Positions 36,885-44,622 of a stretch of 64,000 bases of DNA are shown one piece after another (the first letter of the stretch is position 1; the number at the start of each line of letters is the position of its first letter). Source of the stretch: Ciceribacter lividus (GTDB lineage Bacteria > Pseudomonadota > Alphaproteobacteria > Rhizobiales > Rhizobiaceae); the NCBI RefSeq assembly GCF_003337715.1, contig NZ_QPIX01000008.1, forward strand, positions 124,001-188,000, given 5' to 3'. A program made the translations under genes and the position numbers. The notes below the pieces were generated by a model. The model did not search any database. It was not told the DNA's origin and worked only from the letters and a program-made list of their open reading frames with translations.

Positions 36885-37672
36885 ACGGCCGGTATGCTGG
36901 CAAGGTGGCTCTGATTTCGGGTGGCGGAACCGGCATCGGGGCGGCAACGGCGCGACGCCTGGCACAAGAGGGTGCAAAGGTCGTCATCATGGGCAGGCGC
37001 CAGGGGCAGTTGGAAACCGTCGCCGAACCGATCGGGGCGGCCATTTTCGTCGGCGATGCGGCAGATCCGGTTCAGGCCCAGTCGGCAGTTACGCAAGCCG
37101 TCGAACAGTTCGGCGGCCTCGACGTGGTGGTGGCAAATGCCGGCGGCCATGGTTTTGCGACAATCGCCGAGACCACCGACCGCGATTGGACGGATGCCTG
37201 CCGGGCGAACCTCGACACGGCATTCGTTTTGCTGCGCGCGGCAATGCCGGAACTGGTGCGCCGCAAGGGCGCGATTGCCGTGACCGCCTCCATCGCCAGT
37301 CTCGCGGCACCCGCCAGCGCATTCGGCTACACGGTGACCAAACATGCCCAGATCGGGCTCGTGCGCTCCATCGCCCGTGACTTCGGCCGGCAAGGCGTCC
37401 GCTGCAACGCGGTCTGCCCCGGCTGGGTTACCACCGAGATGGCCGACGCGGAGATGGATGAGCTGCGGGCGAGGATGAACCTTGCCAGCCGCGAGGAAGC
37501 CTATGGCATCGTCACGCGCGATGTCCCTCTCGGTCGCCCCGCCCATCCCGACGAGGTGGCGACCGTGATCGCGTTCCTCTGCTCGTCGGAGGCATCCATG
37601 ATCACTGGCGCAACCCTGACCGTTGACGGCGGGTCGACGATCGTCGACGTCCCAACCCTGGCCTTCGGCTGA
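36881..37672 (+). CDS. short-chain dehydrogenase/reductase
   Basis: This 263-residue SDR starts at the ATGA overlap with the preceding gene. The cofactor motif is ISGGGTGIGAATARRLA (residues 12-28), NAG is present (VVVANAGGHG), Ser lies in TASIAS and the catalytic pair in YTVTK. The C-terminus has the usual ITGATLTVDGGS. MGRRQ after the second strand suggests NADP use. It ends the operon beginning at 30174; its substrate is unknown. Confidence 0.87.
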   Translation: MNGRYAGKVALISGGGTGIGAATARRLAQEGAKVVIMGRRQGQLETVAEPIGAAIFVGDAADPVQAQSAVTQAVEQFGGLDVVVANAGGHGFATIAETTDRDWTDACRANLDTAFVLLRAAMPELVRRKGAIAVTASIASLAAPASAFGYTVTKHAQIGLVRSIARDFGRQGVRCNAVCPGWVTTEMADAEMDELRARMNLASREEAYGIVTRDVPLGRPAHPDEVATVIAFLCSSEASMITGATLTVDGGSTIVDVPTLAFG

Positions 37673-37682
37673 CCTTTTCTCA

Positions 37683-37706
37683 CGGCCGCAGGGTGTCTTG
37701 CGGCCG
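37683..37706 (+). terminator. hairpin after the tripartite transporter operon
   Basis: CGGCCGCA (37683-37690) and TGCGGCCG (37699-37706) form a perfect 8-base stem with an 8-base loop 11 bases after the SDR stop codon. No T-run follows, so termination efficiency is uncertain. It separates the operon from the FNR-type promoter region downstream. Confidence 0.5.
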
Positions 37707-37841
37707 GCGGCATCCCGACCGCAAGTCGGCATCGAACCCGCGGAACAGGGCAGTCATTCGGCCAGACTGCTGTGCGAGGATCGTAGGGATCGAGCAAGCG
37801 GCCTATTCCGCCAACAGCACATCTCGCGCCGATCCGTTGAT

Positions 37842-37883
37842 TTGATTCAGATCAAAGTGACCTCACGGCCCGCGACATATAGA
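37842..37883 (+). promoter_or_regulatory. FNR/FixK box with class II promoter spacing upstream of hpaD2
   Basis: TTGAT-TCAG-ATCAA at 37842-37855 is a perfect FNR/FixK/FnrN palindrome (TTGAT-N4-ATCAA), extended by one further base pair to TTTGAT/ATCAAA. Its centre is at 37848.5. A -10-like TATAGA lies at 37878-37883. If that is positions -12 to -7 of a start at about 37890, the box is centred at -41.5, exactly the class II activator position. The hpaD2 start codon is at 37915. Confidence 0.65.
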
Positions 37884-37914
37884 TAACACGTTAATGATTT
37901 TCTGGGAGGAAATG

Positions 37915-38778
37915 ATGGGCAAACTCGTACTGGCGGCCAAGGTCACACACGTGCCGACAATGCTGCTTTCCGAAATGGAGGGTCCGCTCAAAGGCTTGAG
38001 AAAGGCGGCGATAGACGGTCATGCCGAGATCGGTCGACGCGCGATGCTGGCAGGCGCGGACACCGCCATCGTGCTGGATACGCACTGGCTCGTGAACGCC
38101 GGTTATCACATCAATGCAAACCATCACTTCAAGGGAAGGTTCACCAGCCACGAGTTCCCGCAATTCATCCGGGACCTCGACTACGAATTCGAGGGCAATC
38201 CCGCCCTGGGCGATCTGATCGCCGAAAAGGCCAATGCCAAGGGGGTCTCGACCCTTTCACACCAGATCGACAGTCTCGATCTCGAATACGGCACGATCGT
38301 TCCAATGCGTTTCATGATGCGCAACCTGGAGCGGAAGATGAAGGTCGTATCCGTGGGCGCAATGTGCACCGTGCACAGCCACGAGTCTTCGCGGCGCCTC
38401 GGGGAGGCCATCATGGAGGCCATCGAAGCGAGCGATTCAAACGTCGCCCTGATCGCGTCCGGCTCCCTCTCCCACAAGATCTGGCCCAACGAGCTCTACG
38501 CCAAGAATAACGGGACCACCACGATCTCCTCCGAGTTCAACCGGCAGGTCGATCTGCGCGTGCTCGAACTATGGCAGAACGGCGATTTTTCGACTTTCCT
38601 CAAGATGTTGCCGGATTATGCCGAGTATTGCGACGGCGAGGGCGACATGCATGACACCGTGATGCTGTTCGGAGCGCTGGGCTGGGACCGGTATCAGGGA
38701 CGCGGCGAGGTCATCACGGAATACTTCCCCTCATCGGGCACCGGCCAGACAAATGTCGTCTTCAGCCTGCCGCAGTGA
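37915..38778 (+). CDS. hpaD: 3,4-dihydroxyphenylacetate 2,3-dioxygenase, class III (LigB-type) extradiol enzyme
   Basis: The 287-residue protein closely resembles E. coli HpaD: MGKLVLAAKVTHVPTM, AIDGHAEIGRRAM, DTHWLVNAGYHIN, SLDLEYGTIVPMRFM, ASGSLSHKIW and GEGDMHDTVML. The predicted metal ligands include His12 and His57, and the active-site base is His187. I chose the ATG at 37915 because GGGAGGA (37904-37910) is well spaced to it and the family begins there. It catalyses the same ring opening as the VOC-type hpaD at 21898 but is unrelated in fold. Confidence 0.93.
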   Translation: MGKLVLAAKVTHVPTMLLSEMEGPLKGLRKAAIDGHAEIGRRAMLAGADTAIVLDTHWLVNAGYHINANHHFKGRFTSHEFPQFIRDLDYEFEGNPALGDLIAEKANAKGVSTLSHQIDSLDLEYGTIVPMRFMMRNLERKMKVVSVGAMCTVHSHESSRRLGEAIMEAIEASDSNVALIASGSLSHKIWPNELYAKNNGTTTISSEFNRQVDLRVLELWQNGDFSTFLKMLPDYAEYCDGEGDMHDTVMLFGALGWDRYQGRGEVITEYFPSSGTGQTNVVFSLPQ

Positions 38779-39787
38779 ACTGCGCCCCCCACAGAGGCAA
38801 GGCCGCCAATGGGAAAATCCCGCGACCTTGCCTGGTGACGTCGCCGGCGCGACGCTCTCCCTTCCGGACTTCACGCGTCCCAGCAGCGTGATACCGGACA
38901 TCAATGTCATGGACCTGTGGGGCGAGCCCGTCTCGCAGGCGGGAGTTCAATACGAGACCATCCACCGGTTTGCTGAACTGATGGGGCGCATGCCGCCGCC
39001 CCATCGCCACGCCGACTGCCTGCAGATTCATGTCATCGAGTCGGGCATGTTCGATTTCGTTCTCGATGAAGAGCGCCATGCAGGCACGGGTCCCGCCGTC
39101 TTCTTCACTCCGCCTGCCGTGCCGCACGCATTTTCATTGTGTGGTGATGCGATCGGGCATGTGCTGACCGTCCGCCAGGACCTGCTGTGGCAGATGGCTC
39201 GCCACCATGATCTACCGGTTCAACGGGAGGCGCTTCGTCCCTTCTGTGCAGATCTTTCCTGCGAAAAGGGGCAGGAGACGGTCAACGTGATCCTGAGCTG
39301 CTTCAGCCTGCTGGCGCCCGAGCTCCGCTCGGCAGCCCCCTCTCGGCAGGGGGCCGTCCGGTTGCTGGCGGCCTTCATTGTCGCCAAGGTACTCGAACTG
39401 GGAACGCAAGACGGCCAGGCGTCTGCTTCAGGCAGCGGCCAGCCGTCGCTCTATCGGCGATTTCTCGAAGCCGTCGAAGTGCATTATCCCGAACACTGGT
39501 CCGTCGCCCGATATGCGCAGGACCTCAACATAACGCAGTCGCGCCTTTACGAGCTGTGCCAGGACAGTGCCGGGCGATCACCGAAGGCGGTGCTGAACGA
39601 TCGCATCGTCCAGGAGGCGCGGCGATATCTTTCGTTCTCCGGGATCAGCGTGAAGGAACTCGCGGGCGTTCTCGGCTTCGAGGACGTGAATTACTTCTTC
39701 CGCTTCTTCAAACGGTTGACCGGTGAAACCCCGTCGACCTACCGCCACCGGATCCGTGCGGCGTCGAAGGTGGAAAATGTCCAGTAG
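38753..39787 (+). CDS. hpaA: AraC family regulator, HpaA-like
   Basis: The frame encodes up to 344 residues. The sensor region (YETIHRFAELMGRMPPPHRHADCLQIH and FFTPPAVPHAFSL) resembles E. coli HpaA, the activator of hpaBC. A C-terminal AraC DNA-binding domain follows (about residues 235-330, ending FEDVNYFFRFFKRLTGETPSTYR). The start is uncertain: 38753 overlaps hpaD2, while a GTG at 38776 or 38888 is also possible because HpaA homology begins only near residue 50. It lies between hpaD2 and hpaB2 and probably activates hpaB2. Confidence 0.82.
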   Translation: MSSSACRSELRPPQRQGRQWENPATLPGDVAGATLSLPDFTRPSSVIPDINVMDLWGEPVSQAGVQYETIHRFAELMGRMPPPHRHADCLQIHVIESGMFDFVLDEERHAGTGPAVFFTPPAVPHAFSLCGDAIGHVLTVRQDLLWQMARHHDLPVQREALRPFCADLSCEKGQETVNVILSCFSLLAPELRSAAPSRQGAVRLLAAFIVAKVLELGTQDGQASASGSGQPSLYRRFLEAVEVHYPEHWSVARYAQDLNITQSRLYELCQDSAGRSPKAVLNDRIVQEARRYLSFSGISVKELAGVLGFEDVNYFFRFFKRLTGETPSTYRHRIRAASKVENVQ

Positions 39788-39886
39788 AAGAGGAAATCCA
39801 TCCATTGGCGGGGCTGCCGCTGCAGAGCAAGCTCCGGTTCTTATCGGGTTCAGAAGAACGCGCGTCCATGTGAGGAGGAGACCAGA
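39788..39886 (+). promoter_or_regulatory. gap before hpaB2 with ribosome binding site
   Basis: The 99 bases end in a good ribosome binding site (GAGGAGGAGA, about 39872-39883) before the ATG at 39887. No clear promoter was identified, so hpaB2 may be read from its own activator-dependent promoter or from hpaD2. Confidence 0.4.
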
Positions 39887-41338
39887 ATGGCAGCACGAAC
39901 GGGAAAAGAGTTCATCGAGGGGCTGAAGGACGATCGGGAGATCTGGCTGGGCAATGAGCGGGTGAAGGACGTTACCACCCATCCGGTTCTCCGCGGCTCT
40001 GTCCTGGGGATGGCGGGCTATTTCGACTGGCAGCACCGATACGCAGAGGATTGCCTCGTTCCCGATCCGGTAACGGGTCAGCCGATGAATGCGAGCCTCA
40101 TCGTACCCCGCAATGCCGACGACCTTCAGCGGCGCCACCGCGCCTTCGAGCGGTTCGCCCGGTATTCCTGCGGCATGCTCGGTCGCACTCCCGACTATGT
40201 CAACGTGACGCTGGCCGGCTTCGTCGCCCGCAAGGACATTTTCACCAGCAAGGGGGACGCCACATCGTATGACCGTCTTCATGCCTTCTACCGCGAGGTA
40301 GTGGAGAAGGACCTGTCGATGACGCACACCATCATCCAGCCCGCCATCGACAAGAGCGTGGGCGAACTGATCGGCCTGAACGGTGAAATCGCGCTGAAGG
40401 CCGTCGGTCGCACCGACGAGGGCGTGATTGTGCGTGGCGCCAAGATCCTCGCGACGCTCGGTCCCTTTGCCGACGAGATCTTCGTCTATCCGGCGGGGCC
40501 TCTTCCGCCCGGCAGCGCAGCCGAACACGCCCTGATGTTCTCCATCCCCGTCAAGACGAAAGGTGTCATCCAGGTCTGCCGCGACCATTACGGCACGACT
40601 GCACCGCAGCAGGATCAGCTCTTTTCCAGCCGCTTCGACGAACAGGACACTTATGTCATCTTCGATGACGTGCTTGTTCCACACGAGCGCATGTTCATCG
40701 ACTGCGATCTCAACGCCTACAACAATCTCAGAGCCGCGGGATGGGCCGCGAACGTGTTTCAGCAGACCTCGACACGCGCCGCCGTCAAGCTTGAGTTCGC
40801 CTATGATCTCTGCACGCGCATGGCCCAAATCATGAATGTCGAGAAGAAGCCGGACGTGGCCATGCGGCTTGGAGAGCTGTGGTCATACTCCCAACTGACC
40901 CGCGCTGCCACCAGGGCCGCGATGATCGACGCCCGCGACTGGGGATCGGGTGCCTTCTTCTGCGATGACAGGCCGCTCCGTGCCGTCCGCGCGCAGATGC
41001 CGAGCTGGATGAGCCGCATGGCGGAACTGCTGAAGTCGATCGGCGCGCACAACCTGCTCGCCACCCCCGCTCTGGAAGCCTTCAAGAACCCGGCGATGCA
41101 GCCCTTGCTGGACAAGTACATGCCGTCGGCCAATGGCAAGGACGCCGAGCATCGCGCCCGCATCTTCCGTCTTGCCTGGGATTTCGTCGGCTCTGCGCTC
41201 GGTGCACGTGTCGATCTCTACGAGCATTTCTATCTCGCCAGTCAGCCGACCAACTTTATTCGTGAGCACATGCAAACGCTGGCCGAGGGCGGCTTCGGCG
41301 TGCTGGATGAATTCCTTCACGAAAACGGCGTCAACTGA
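39887..41338 (+). CDS. hpaB: 4-hydroxyphenylacetate 3-hydroxylase family oxygenase, second copy
   Basis: This 483-residue protein is a member of the HpaB flavin-dependent monooxygenase family but clearly diverged from the 520-residue HpaB at 6352. It shares RTGKEFIEGLKDDREIWL, MLGRTPDYVNVTLAGF, THTIIQPAIDKS, GAKILATLGPFADEI and SSRFDEQDTYVIFDDVLVP. In length and pattern it is closer to the Thermus/Bacillus-type HpaB (about 481 residues). No reductase gene is next to it; it would need HpaC from 5829 or another reductase. A different phenol substrate is possible. Confidence 0.87.
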   Translation: MAARTGKEFIEGLKDDREIWLGNERVKDVTTHPVLRGSVLGMAGYFDWQHRYAEDCLVPDPVTGQPMNASLIVPRNADDLQRRHRAFERFARYSCGMLGRTPDYVNVTLAGFVARKDIFTSKGDATSYDRLHAFYREVVEKDLSMTHTIIQPAIDKSVGELIGLNGEIALKAVGRTDEGVIVRGAKILATLGPFADEIFVYPAGPLPPGSAAEHALMFSIPVKTKGVIQVCRDHYGTTAPQQDQLFSSRFDEQDTYVIFDDVLVPHERMFIDCDLNAYNNLRAAGWAANVFQQTSTRAAVKLEFAYDLCTRMAQIMNVEKKPDVAMRLGELWSYSQLTRAATRAAMIDARDWGSGAFFCDDRPLRAVRAQMPSWMSRMAELLKSIGAHNLLATPALEAFKNPAMQPLLDKYMPSANGKDAEHRARIFRLAWDFVGSALGARVDLYEHFYLASQPTNFIREHMQTLAEGGFGVLDEFLHENGVN

Positions 41339-41346
41339 GTATCTTC

Positions 41347-41380
41347 CGGGACGCGTCCCCTGCAACAGCGTTGCGTCCCG
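41347..41380 (+). terminator. hairpin after hpaB2
   Basis: CGGGACGC (41347-41354) pairs perfectly with GCGTCCCG (41373-41380) across an 18-base loop, 9 bases after the hpaB2 stop. Within it, GGGACGCGTCCC at 41348-41359 is itself a perfect 12-base palindrome. A third CGGGACG copy follows at about 41389. There is no T-run. It may separate hpaB2 from the convergent LysR remnant. Confidence 0.45.
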
Positions 41381-41381
41381 G

Positions 41382-41591
41382 CTACCGCCGGGACGTGCGG
41401 CTTTCGCGGCTTCGATTACGTTCCGCCGCAATCAACATGTCGAGGAAGATACGCACCTTGGCCGGTCGGAAACGTGCCACGGGAAAAGCGGCATGGATGC
41501 CACCCTCTGGCAGGGACCATTGCGGCAAGAGATGAACGAGTTTTCCCGCGCGGACATCCGGCTCTACGAGAACGTCAGGGAAGATCCCCAC
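41382..41591 (-). pseudogene. C-terminal fragment of a LysR family regulator
   Basis: The last 69 residues of a LysR effector domain remain (VGIFPDVLVEPDVRAGKLVHLLPQWSL, then GGIHAAFPVARFRPAKVRIFLDML). The winged-helix DNA-binding domain and most of the effector domain are missing. The frame is cut near 41590, where an IS5-type transposase remnant begins on the opposite strand, so an insertion followed by deletion is likely. Confidence 0.7.
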
Positions 41592-41825
41592 CCGAAGACA
41601 AACCGCAAGAACTCCTTCGTCTTTTCGCGCCGGGTTTGCCGGCAGCGCAACCTCGTGGAGCGTTTCTTCAATCGGATCAAACAGTTTCGAGGCATTGCAA
41701 CTCGATACGACAAGTGTCCGGGAAATTACCTCGCCGCCGTGAAGCTCGTCGCCACGAGAAATCTGGTGTCAAAGTCTATGAGTCGATGCCCTGGCGAAGA
41801 AGCCCTCGACGGCGCTCAGTCATAA
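41583..41825 (+). mobile_element. remnant of an IS5-family (IS427-like) transposase C-terminus
   Basis: The reading frame encodes TNRKNSFVFSRRVCRQRNLVERFFNRIKQ, then RGIATRYDKCPGNYLAAVKL (listed as two adjacent blocks). This is the C-terminal DDE-domain end (with the RNLVERFFNxxK signature) of IS5-family transposases. The upstream catalytic part is absent, and the tail is frameshifted (an ...YESMP continuation is in another frame near 41778). It is a dead insertion abutting the LysR fragment. Confidence 0.7.
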
Positions 41826-41931
41826 CCATGATCTTGGAACGAAGTGGAATGCTGACGGTGGATGCCGGGCCGACTTCTCGACACTCGCGCTTCGAGGAAG
41901 GGAGCGCTCCTCGACCCGTTCACTGCGGACG
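41826..41931. other. short intergenic stretch between IS remnant and ROK gene
   Basis: These 106 bases may include the residual right end of the insertion sequence; no terminal inverted repeat partner could be identified because the left part of the element is missing. No gene was recognised. Confidence 0.4.
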
Positions 41932-43068
41932 CTAATCCCTCTCACGCCGGTAGAAAAGCGCATCGAGTGGCAGCATCGCCGCGCCCGCCGCCGACGGATC
42001 CACGTTCGCTTGCGAGAGCACCAGTTTCGGCAGCGGTGACCCGACGCCATAGCGATGCGCACCCCAAAAAGTAACGCGTTCGATCAGCATCCGACCAAGT
42101 TCAGGGGGTATCTGGCCGCCGAACACGATCGCCTCGGGATCGAACAGGCCGGCGACCGCATTCACTGCGCGATCGAGTTGCGGCATGACCCTTTCAATCC
42201 ATGTCTCGACCCCAGGCCACGAAGGGTCGAAACGGTCGCGCAAGTCGTTGACGGAGTCGACGGCGACACCCTGTCGACGCAATTCATCAATCAGGTAGCG
42301 GAGCGCCGGTCGGCTCTCGCCCTCCTCCACCGGATTGGAGAGGCGGACTTCGCCCGCATTGCCGTGAGCGCCGAAATAGGGCCTGCCATCGATCACCACG
42401 CCCATGCCGAAACCGTAGTTGAAGGAGATGTAGACGAATGTCTTCGCCCAAAGGCCGGCCCCGCGCATCTTCTCGCCGATCGCTCCGGTCGTAGCATTGT
42501 TCTCGATCCAGACCGGTCTGGAAAAGAATGCCGTGAGCTCCGGCGCCAGATCGACAAGCGACCAGTCTCTCATGGGTTCCGGCGCGTTGATCCCGCCTCC
42601 CGGCACGAAAAAGCCCGAGATCGCAAAGCCGATGCCGATGATCTTCTCCGGAGGGACATGGTTGCGGCGCGCCATGCGGTCCAGCGTTTCGCGGATCTCG
42701 ACAAGGGCGGTCCGGCGATTAAGCGACGGCTGACGAAGAACGACCTGTTCAACCGTATGACAGGCAAGGTCTACAAGGCATATCGTGATGGAATCCGTGT
42801 TAACGGATATGCCAGCCGAATAGGCGGCCTCACGGCGTATTTCCAGCATCGCGCTTGGCTGCCCCCGTCCGCGGCGAACCGTCTCTCCAGACCGGACAAG
42901 GCCTTCCTGCGCCAGCCCCTCGACCAGCCGGTGCACGGACTGCTGCGCGAGGTCGACGTGCTTGGTGAGGTCCGAACGGACAATCGGCTCATGCTGGCGA
43001 ATGACGTCCAGAACCCACCGTTCGCTGAAGCCGAGGCGTGATTGCGTCGATGATTTCGAGGTGCTCAC
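41932..43068 (-). CDS. ROK family transcriptional regulator
   Basis: The protein is about 378 residues, starting with GTG at 43068. An N-terminal winged helix (residues 14-65, ERWVLDVIRQHEPIVRSDLTKHVDLAQQSVHRLVEGL in two adjacent pieces) precedes a ROK sugar-kinase-like domain with GFAISGFFVPGGG, ENNATTGAIGE and HGNAGEVRLSN. Such regulators usually sense sugars or sugar phosphates. It is divergent from an importer-phosphoesterase operon at 43295 and likely controls it. Confidence 0.87.
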   Translation of the reverse strand: MSTSKSSTQSRLGFSERWVLDVIRQHEPIVRSDLTKHVDLAQQSVHRLVEGLAQEGLVRSGETVRRGRGQPSAMLEIRREAAYSAGISVNTDSITICLVDLACHTVEQVVLRQPSLNRRTALVEIRETLDRMARRNHVPPEKIIGIGFAISGFFVPGGGINAPEPMRDWSLVDLAPELTAFFSRPVWIENNATTGAIGEKMRGAGLWAKTFVYISFNYGFGMGVVIDGRPYFGAHGNAGEVRLSNPVEEGESRPALRYLIDELRRQGVAVDSVNDLRDRFDPSWPGVETWIERVMPQLDRAVNAVAGLFDPEAIVFGGQIPPELGRMLIERVTFWGAHRYGVGSPLPKLVLSQANVDPSAAGAAMLPLDALFYRRERD

Positions 43069-43294
43069 CTAGGCATTCCATTATTACCTGACACGGATGA
43101 AAAATCCTCGGGAATCGACGGAACACTCCGCCCATCTTCCTTACACGCACGGACCGGGAAATTCCATGCCACATTTAATGTACGGTTTTTGCAGAGAAAT
43201 CTGCAACACTCTGTTCGTTGACAATCGTCATAAAAATATTACACATTGCGAGTAATAAAAAGAAGGAAAACTTACGACCCATAGGGAGACAGCC
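43069..43294. promoter_or_regulatory. ROK/ABC operon divergent promoter region
   Basis: At 43189-43206 there is a perfect inverted repeat TTGCAGA-GAAA-TCTGCAA (7-base arms), a good candidate operator for the ROK protein. A TTGACA at 43218-43223 followed by an AT-rich run may be the -35 and -10 region for the 43295 gene, although no ideal -10 at 16-18 bases was found. GGGAGACAG precedes the ATG at 43295. Confidence 0.5.
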
Positions 43295-44530
43295 ATGAAC
43301 CGACGTAGCACTTTGGCCTTGCTGGCCTCGGCCATCCTCGCCTTCACCGCCTCTGCAAACGCGCAAAGCACGCTGAAGAATGCCACCTTCGACGTGTCGA
43401 AGATTACGCGCGACAATTTCTATGACGTCGTGGTGCCTCTGGCCAAAGCCGAGGGTCGCGTGGTCATGTACAATTTCGCCGGAAGCTTCGCGCAGATGTG
43501 GAACGAAGGATTGATCAAGCCGTTCGAGAAGAAGTACGGCATCAAGGTCGAATACTCCGACGTCAAGGGCGACCAGGCCAACCAGCAGTTGATCGCAATC
43601 CAGAAGGCCGGTCAGAACGCGCCTGTCGACGCCTTTTTCGATGGCGGCGGCTCCTACCCGGTCCTGTCCGCGGCCAATGTGATCGCCAACGTCGATCTCG
43701 GTTCCGTCCTGCCCAACCTCGCAACCGTTCCGGCCGAGTTCAAGGATGTCGTCTTCGGCAAGGAGGTCCATGGCACCTTCCCCATCGTCCATCGCAATCA
43801 GACCGCCATCGGCTACGACAGCGCGCTGATCGACGCGAAGGATGTACCGACGGACTTCGACGAGTTGCTTGCCTGGTCCGAGAAGAACCCGAAGAAATTT
43901 GCCGTGACGCTTCCCTCCAAGGGCGGGTCCGGTGGCGGTTTCCTCCAGTCGGTCGCACTGAATTACACGACGGGCGCCTGCCACGACCGGCTGACGGATT
44001 ATTCCAAATCGCGGGAGGAAAACGACGATTGGGCCATGTCGGACCCCTGCCTGCAGCCGGTCTGGGACTATTTCTCGAAGCTGTTCGAGTCCGCCGAACT
44101 GACGAACGGCAATGCCGACACGCTGAACCTGATCAACAACAAGCAGGCGGTGATGGGCACCGTGTGGGAAGACCATGTCATGACCTTCCTCGCCGACAAG
44201 GAACTGCCTGAAACCTTCAAGATGACGCTTCTGAAGAATGGGCAGATCGGCAGCGGCGACGCCTTCATCATTCCGGCCAACGCGGTTCATCCGGCGGCCG
44301 CCATGCTGCTGATCAACGAGGCGTTCAGTGCTGACTTCCAGGCTTTCAAGATGGAAACCAAGGCTTCGAGGTCTCCCCGCCCGGATATCGACGGCGGCAA
44401 GGTCTCTGCCGACAAGCGCAGGTTCATGCTGCCGGATTCCGTCTACCCCGCCCTGTCCCTGCCTGCCAACTGGCCGATGGGTGACGCACTCGCAAAGGCT
44501 CTCGAAGAAAAGGTGCTCGCCGGACTTTAG
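43295..44530 (+). CDS. periplasmic substrate-binding protein, PotD/AfuA-like
   Basis: This 411-residue protein has a signal peptide (RRSTLALLASAILAFTASANAQ). The mature part is an SBP_bac fold with EGRVVMYNFAGSFAQMWNEGL, LIKPFEKKYGIKVEYSDVKGDQ and ANQQLIAIQK. It resembles iron/polyamine/sugar-phosphate binding proteins (the family includes AfuA). Phosphoesterases later in the operon favour a phosphorylated organic ligand such as a glycerophosphodiester or inositol phosphate. That ligand is inferred. Confidence 0.85.
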   Translation: MNRRSTLALLASAILAFTASANAQSTLKNATFDVSKITRDNFYDVVVPLAKAEGRVVMYNFAGSFAQMWNEGLIKPFEKKYGIKVEYSDVKGDQANQQLIAIQKAGQNAPVDAFFDGGGSYPVLSAANVIANVDLGSVLPNLATVPAEFKDVVFGKEVHGTFPIVHRNQTAIGYDSALIDAKDVPTDFDELLAWSEKNPKKFAVTLPSKGGSGGGFLQSVALNYTTGACHDRLTDYSKSREENDDWAMSDPCLQPVWDYFSKLFESAELTNGNADTLNLINNKQAVMGTVWEDHVMTFLADKELPETFKMTLLKNGQIGSGDAFIIPANAVHPAAAMLLINEAFSADFQAFKMETKASRSPRPDIDGGKVSADKRRFMLPDSVYPALSLPANWPMGDALAKALEEKVLAGL

Positions 44531-44622
44531 GTCCCGATCCGCCACTCCCTCGAGCGGCCGCGACGGTGGCTGGATGACTTCCGGCCACCCATCCTCGTCA
44601 AATATGTGCGGACTTCCTTTCC

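Noticed and set aside
43175..44545. 456-codon minus-strand frame across the substrate-binding protein gene
   Set aside because: The plus strand has a signal peptide, family motifs and operon context; the minus frame has none.
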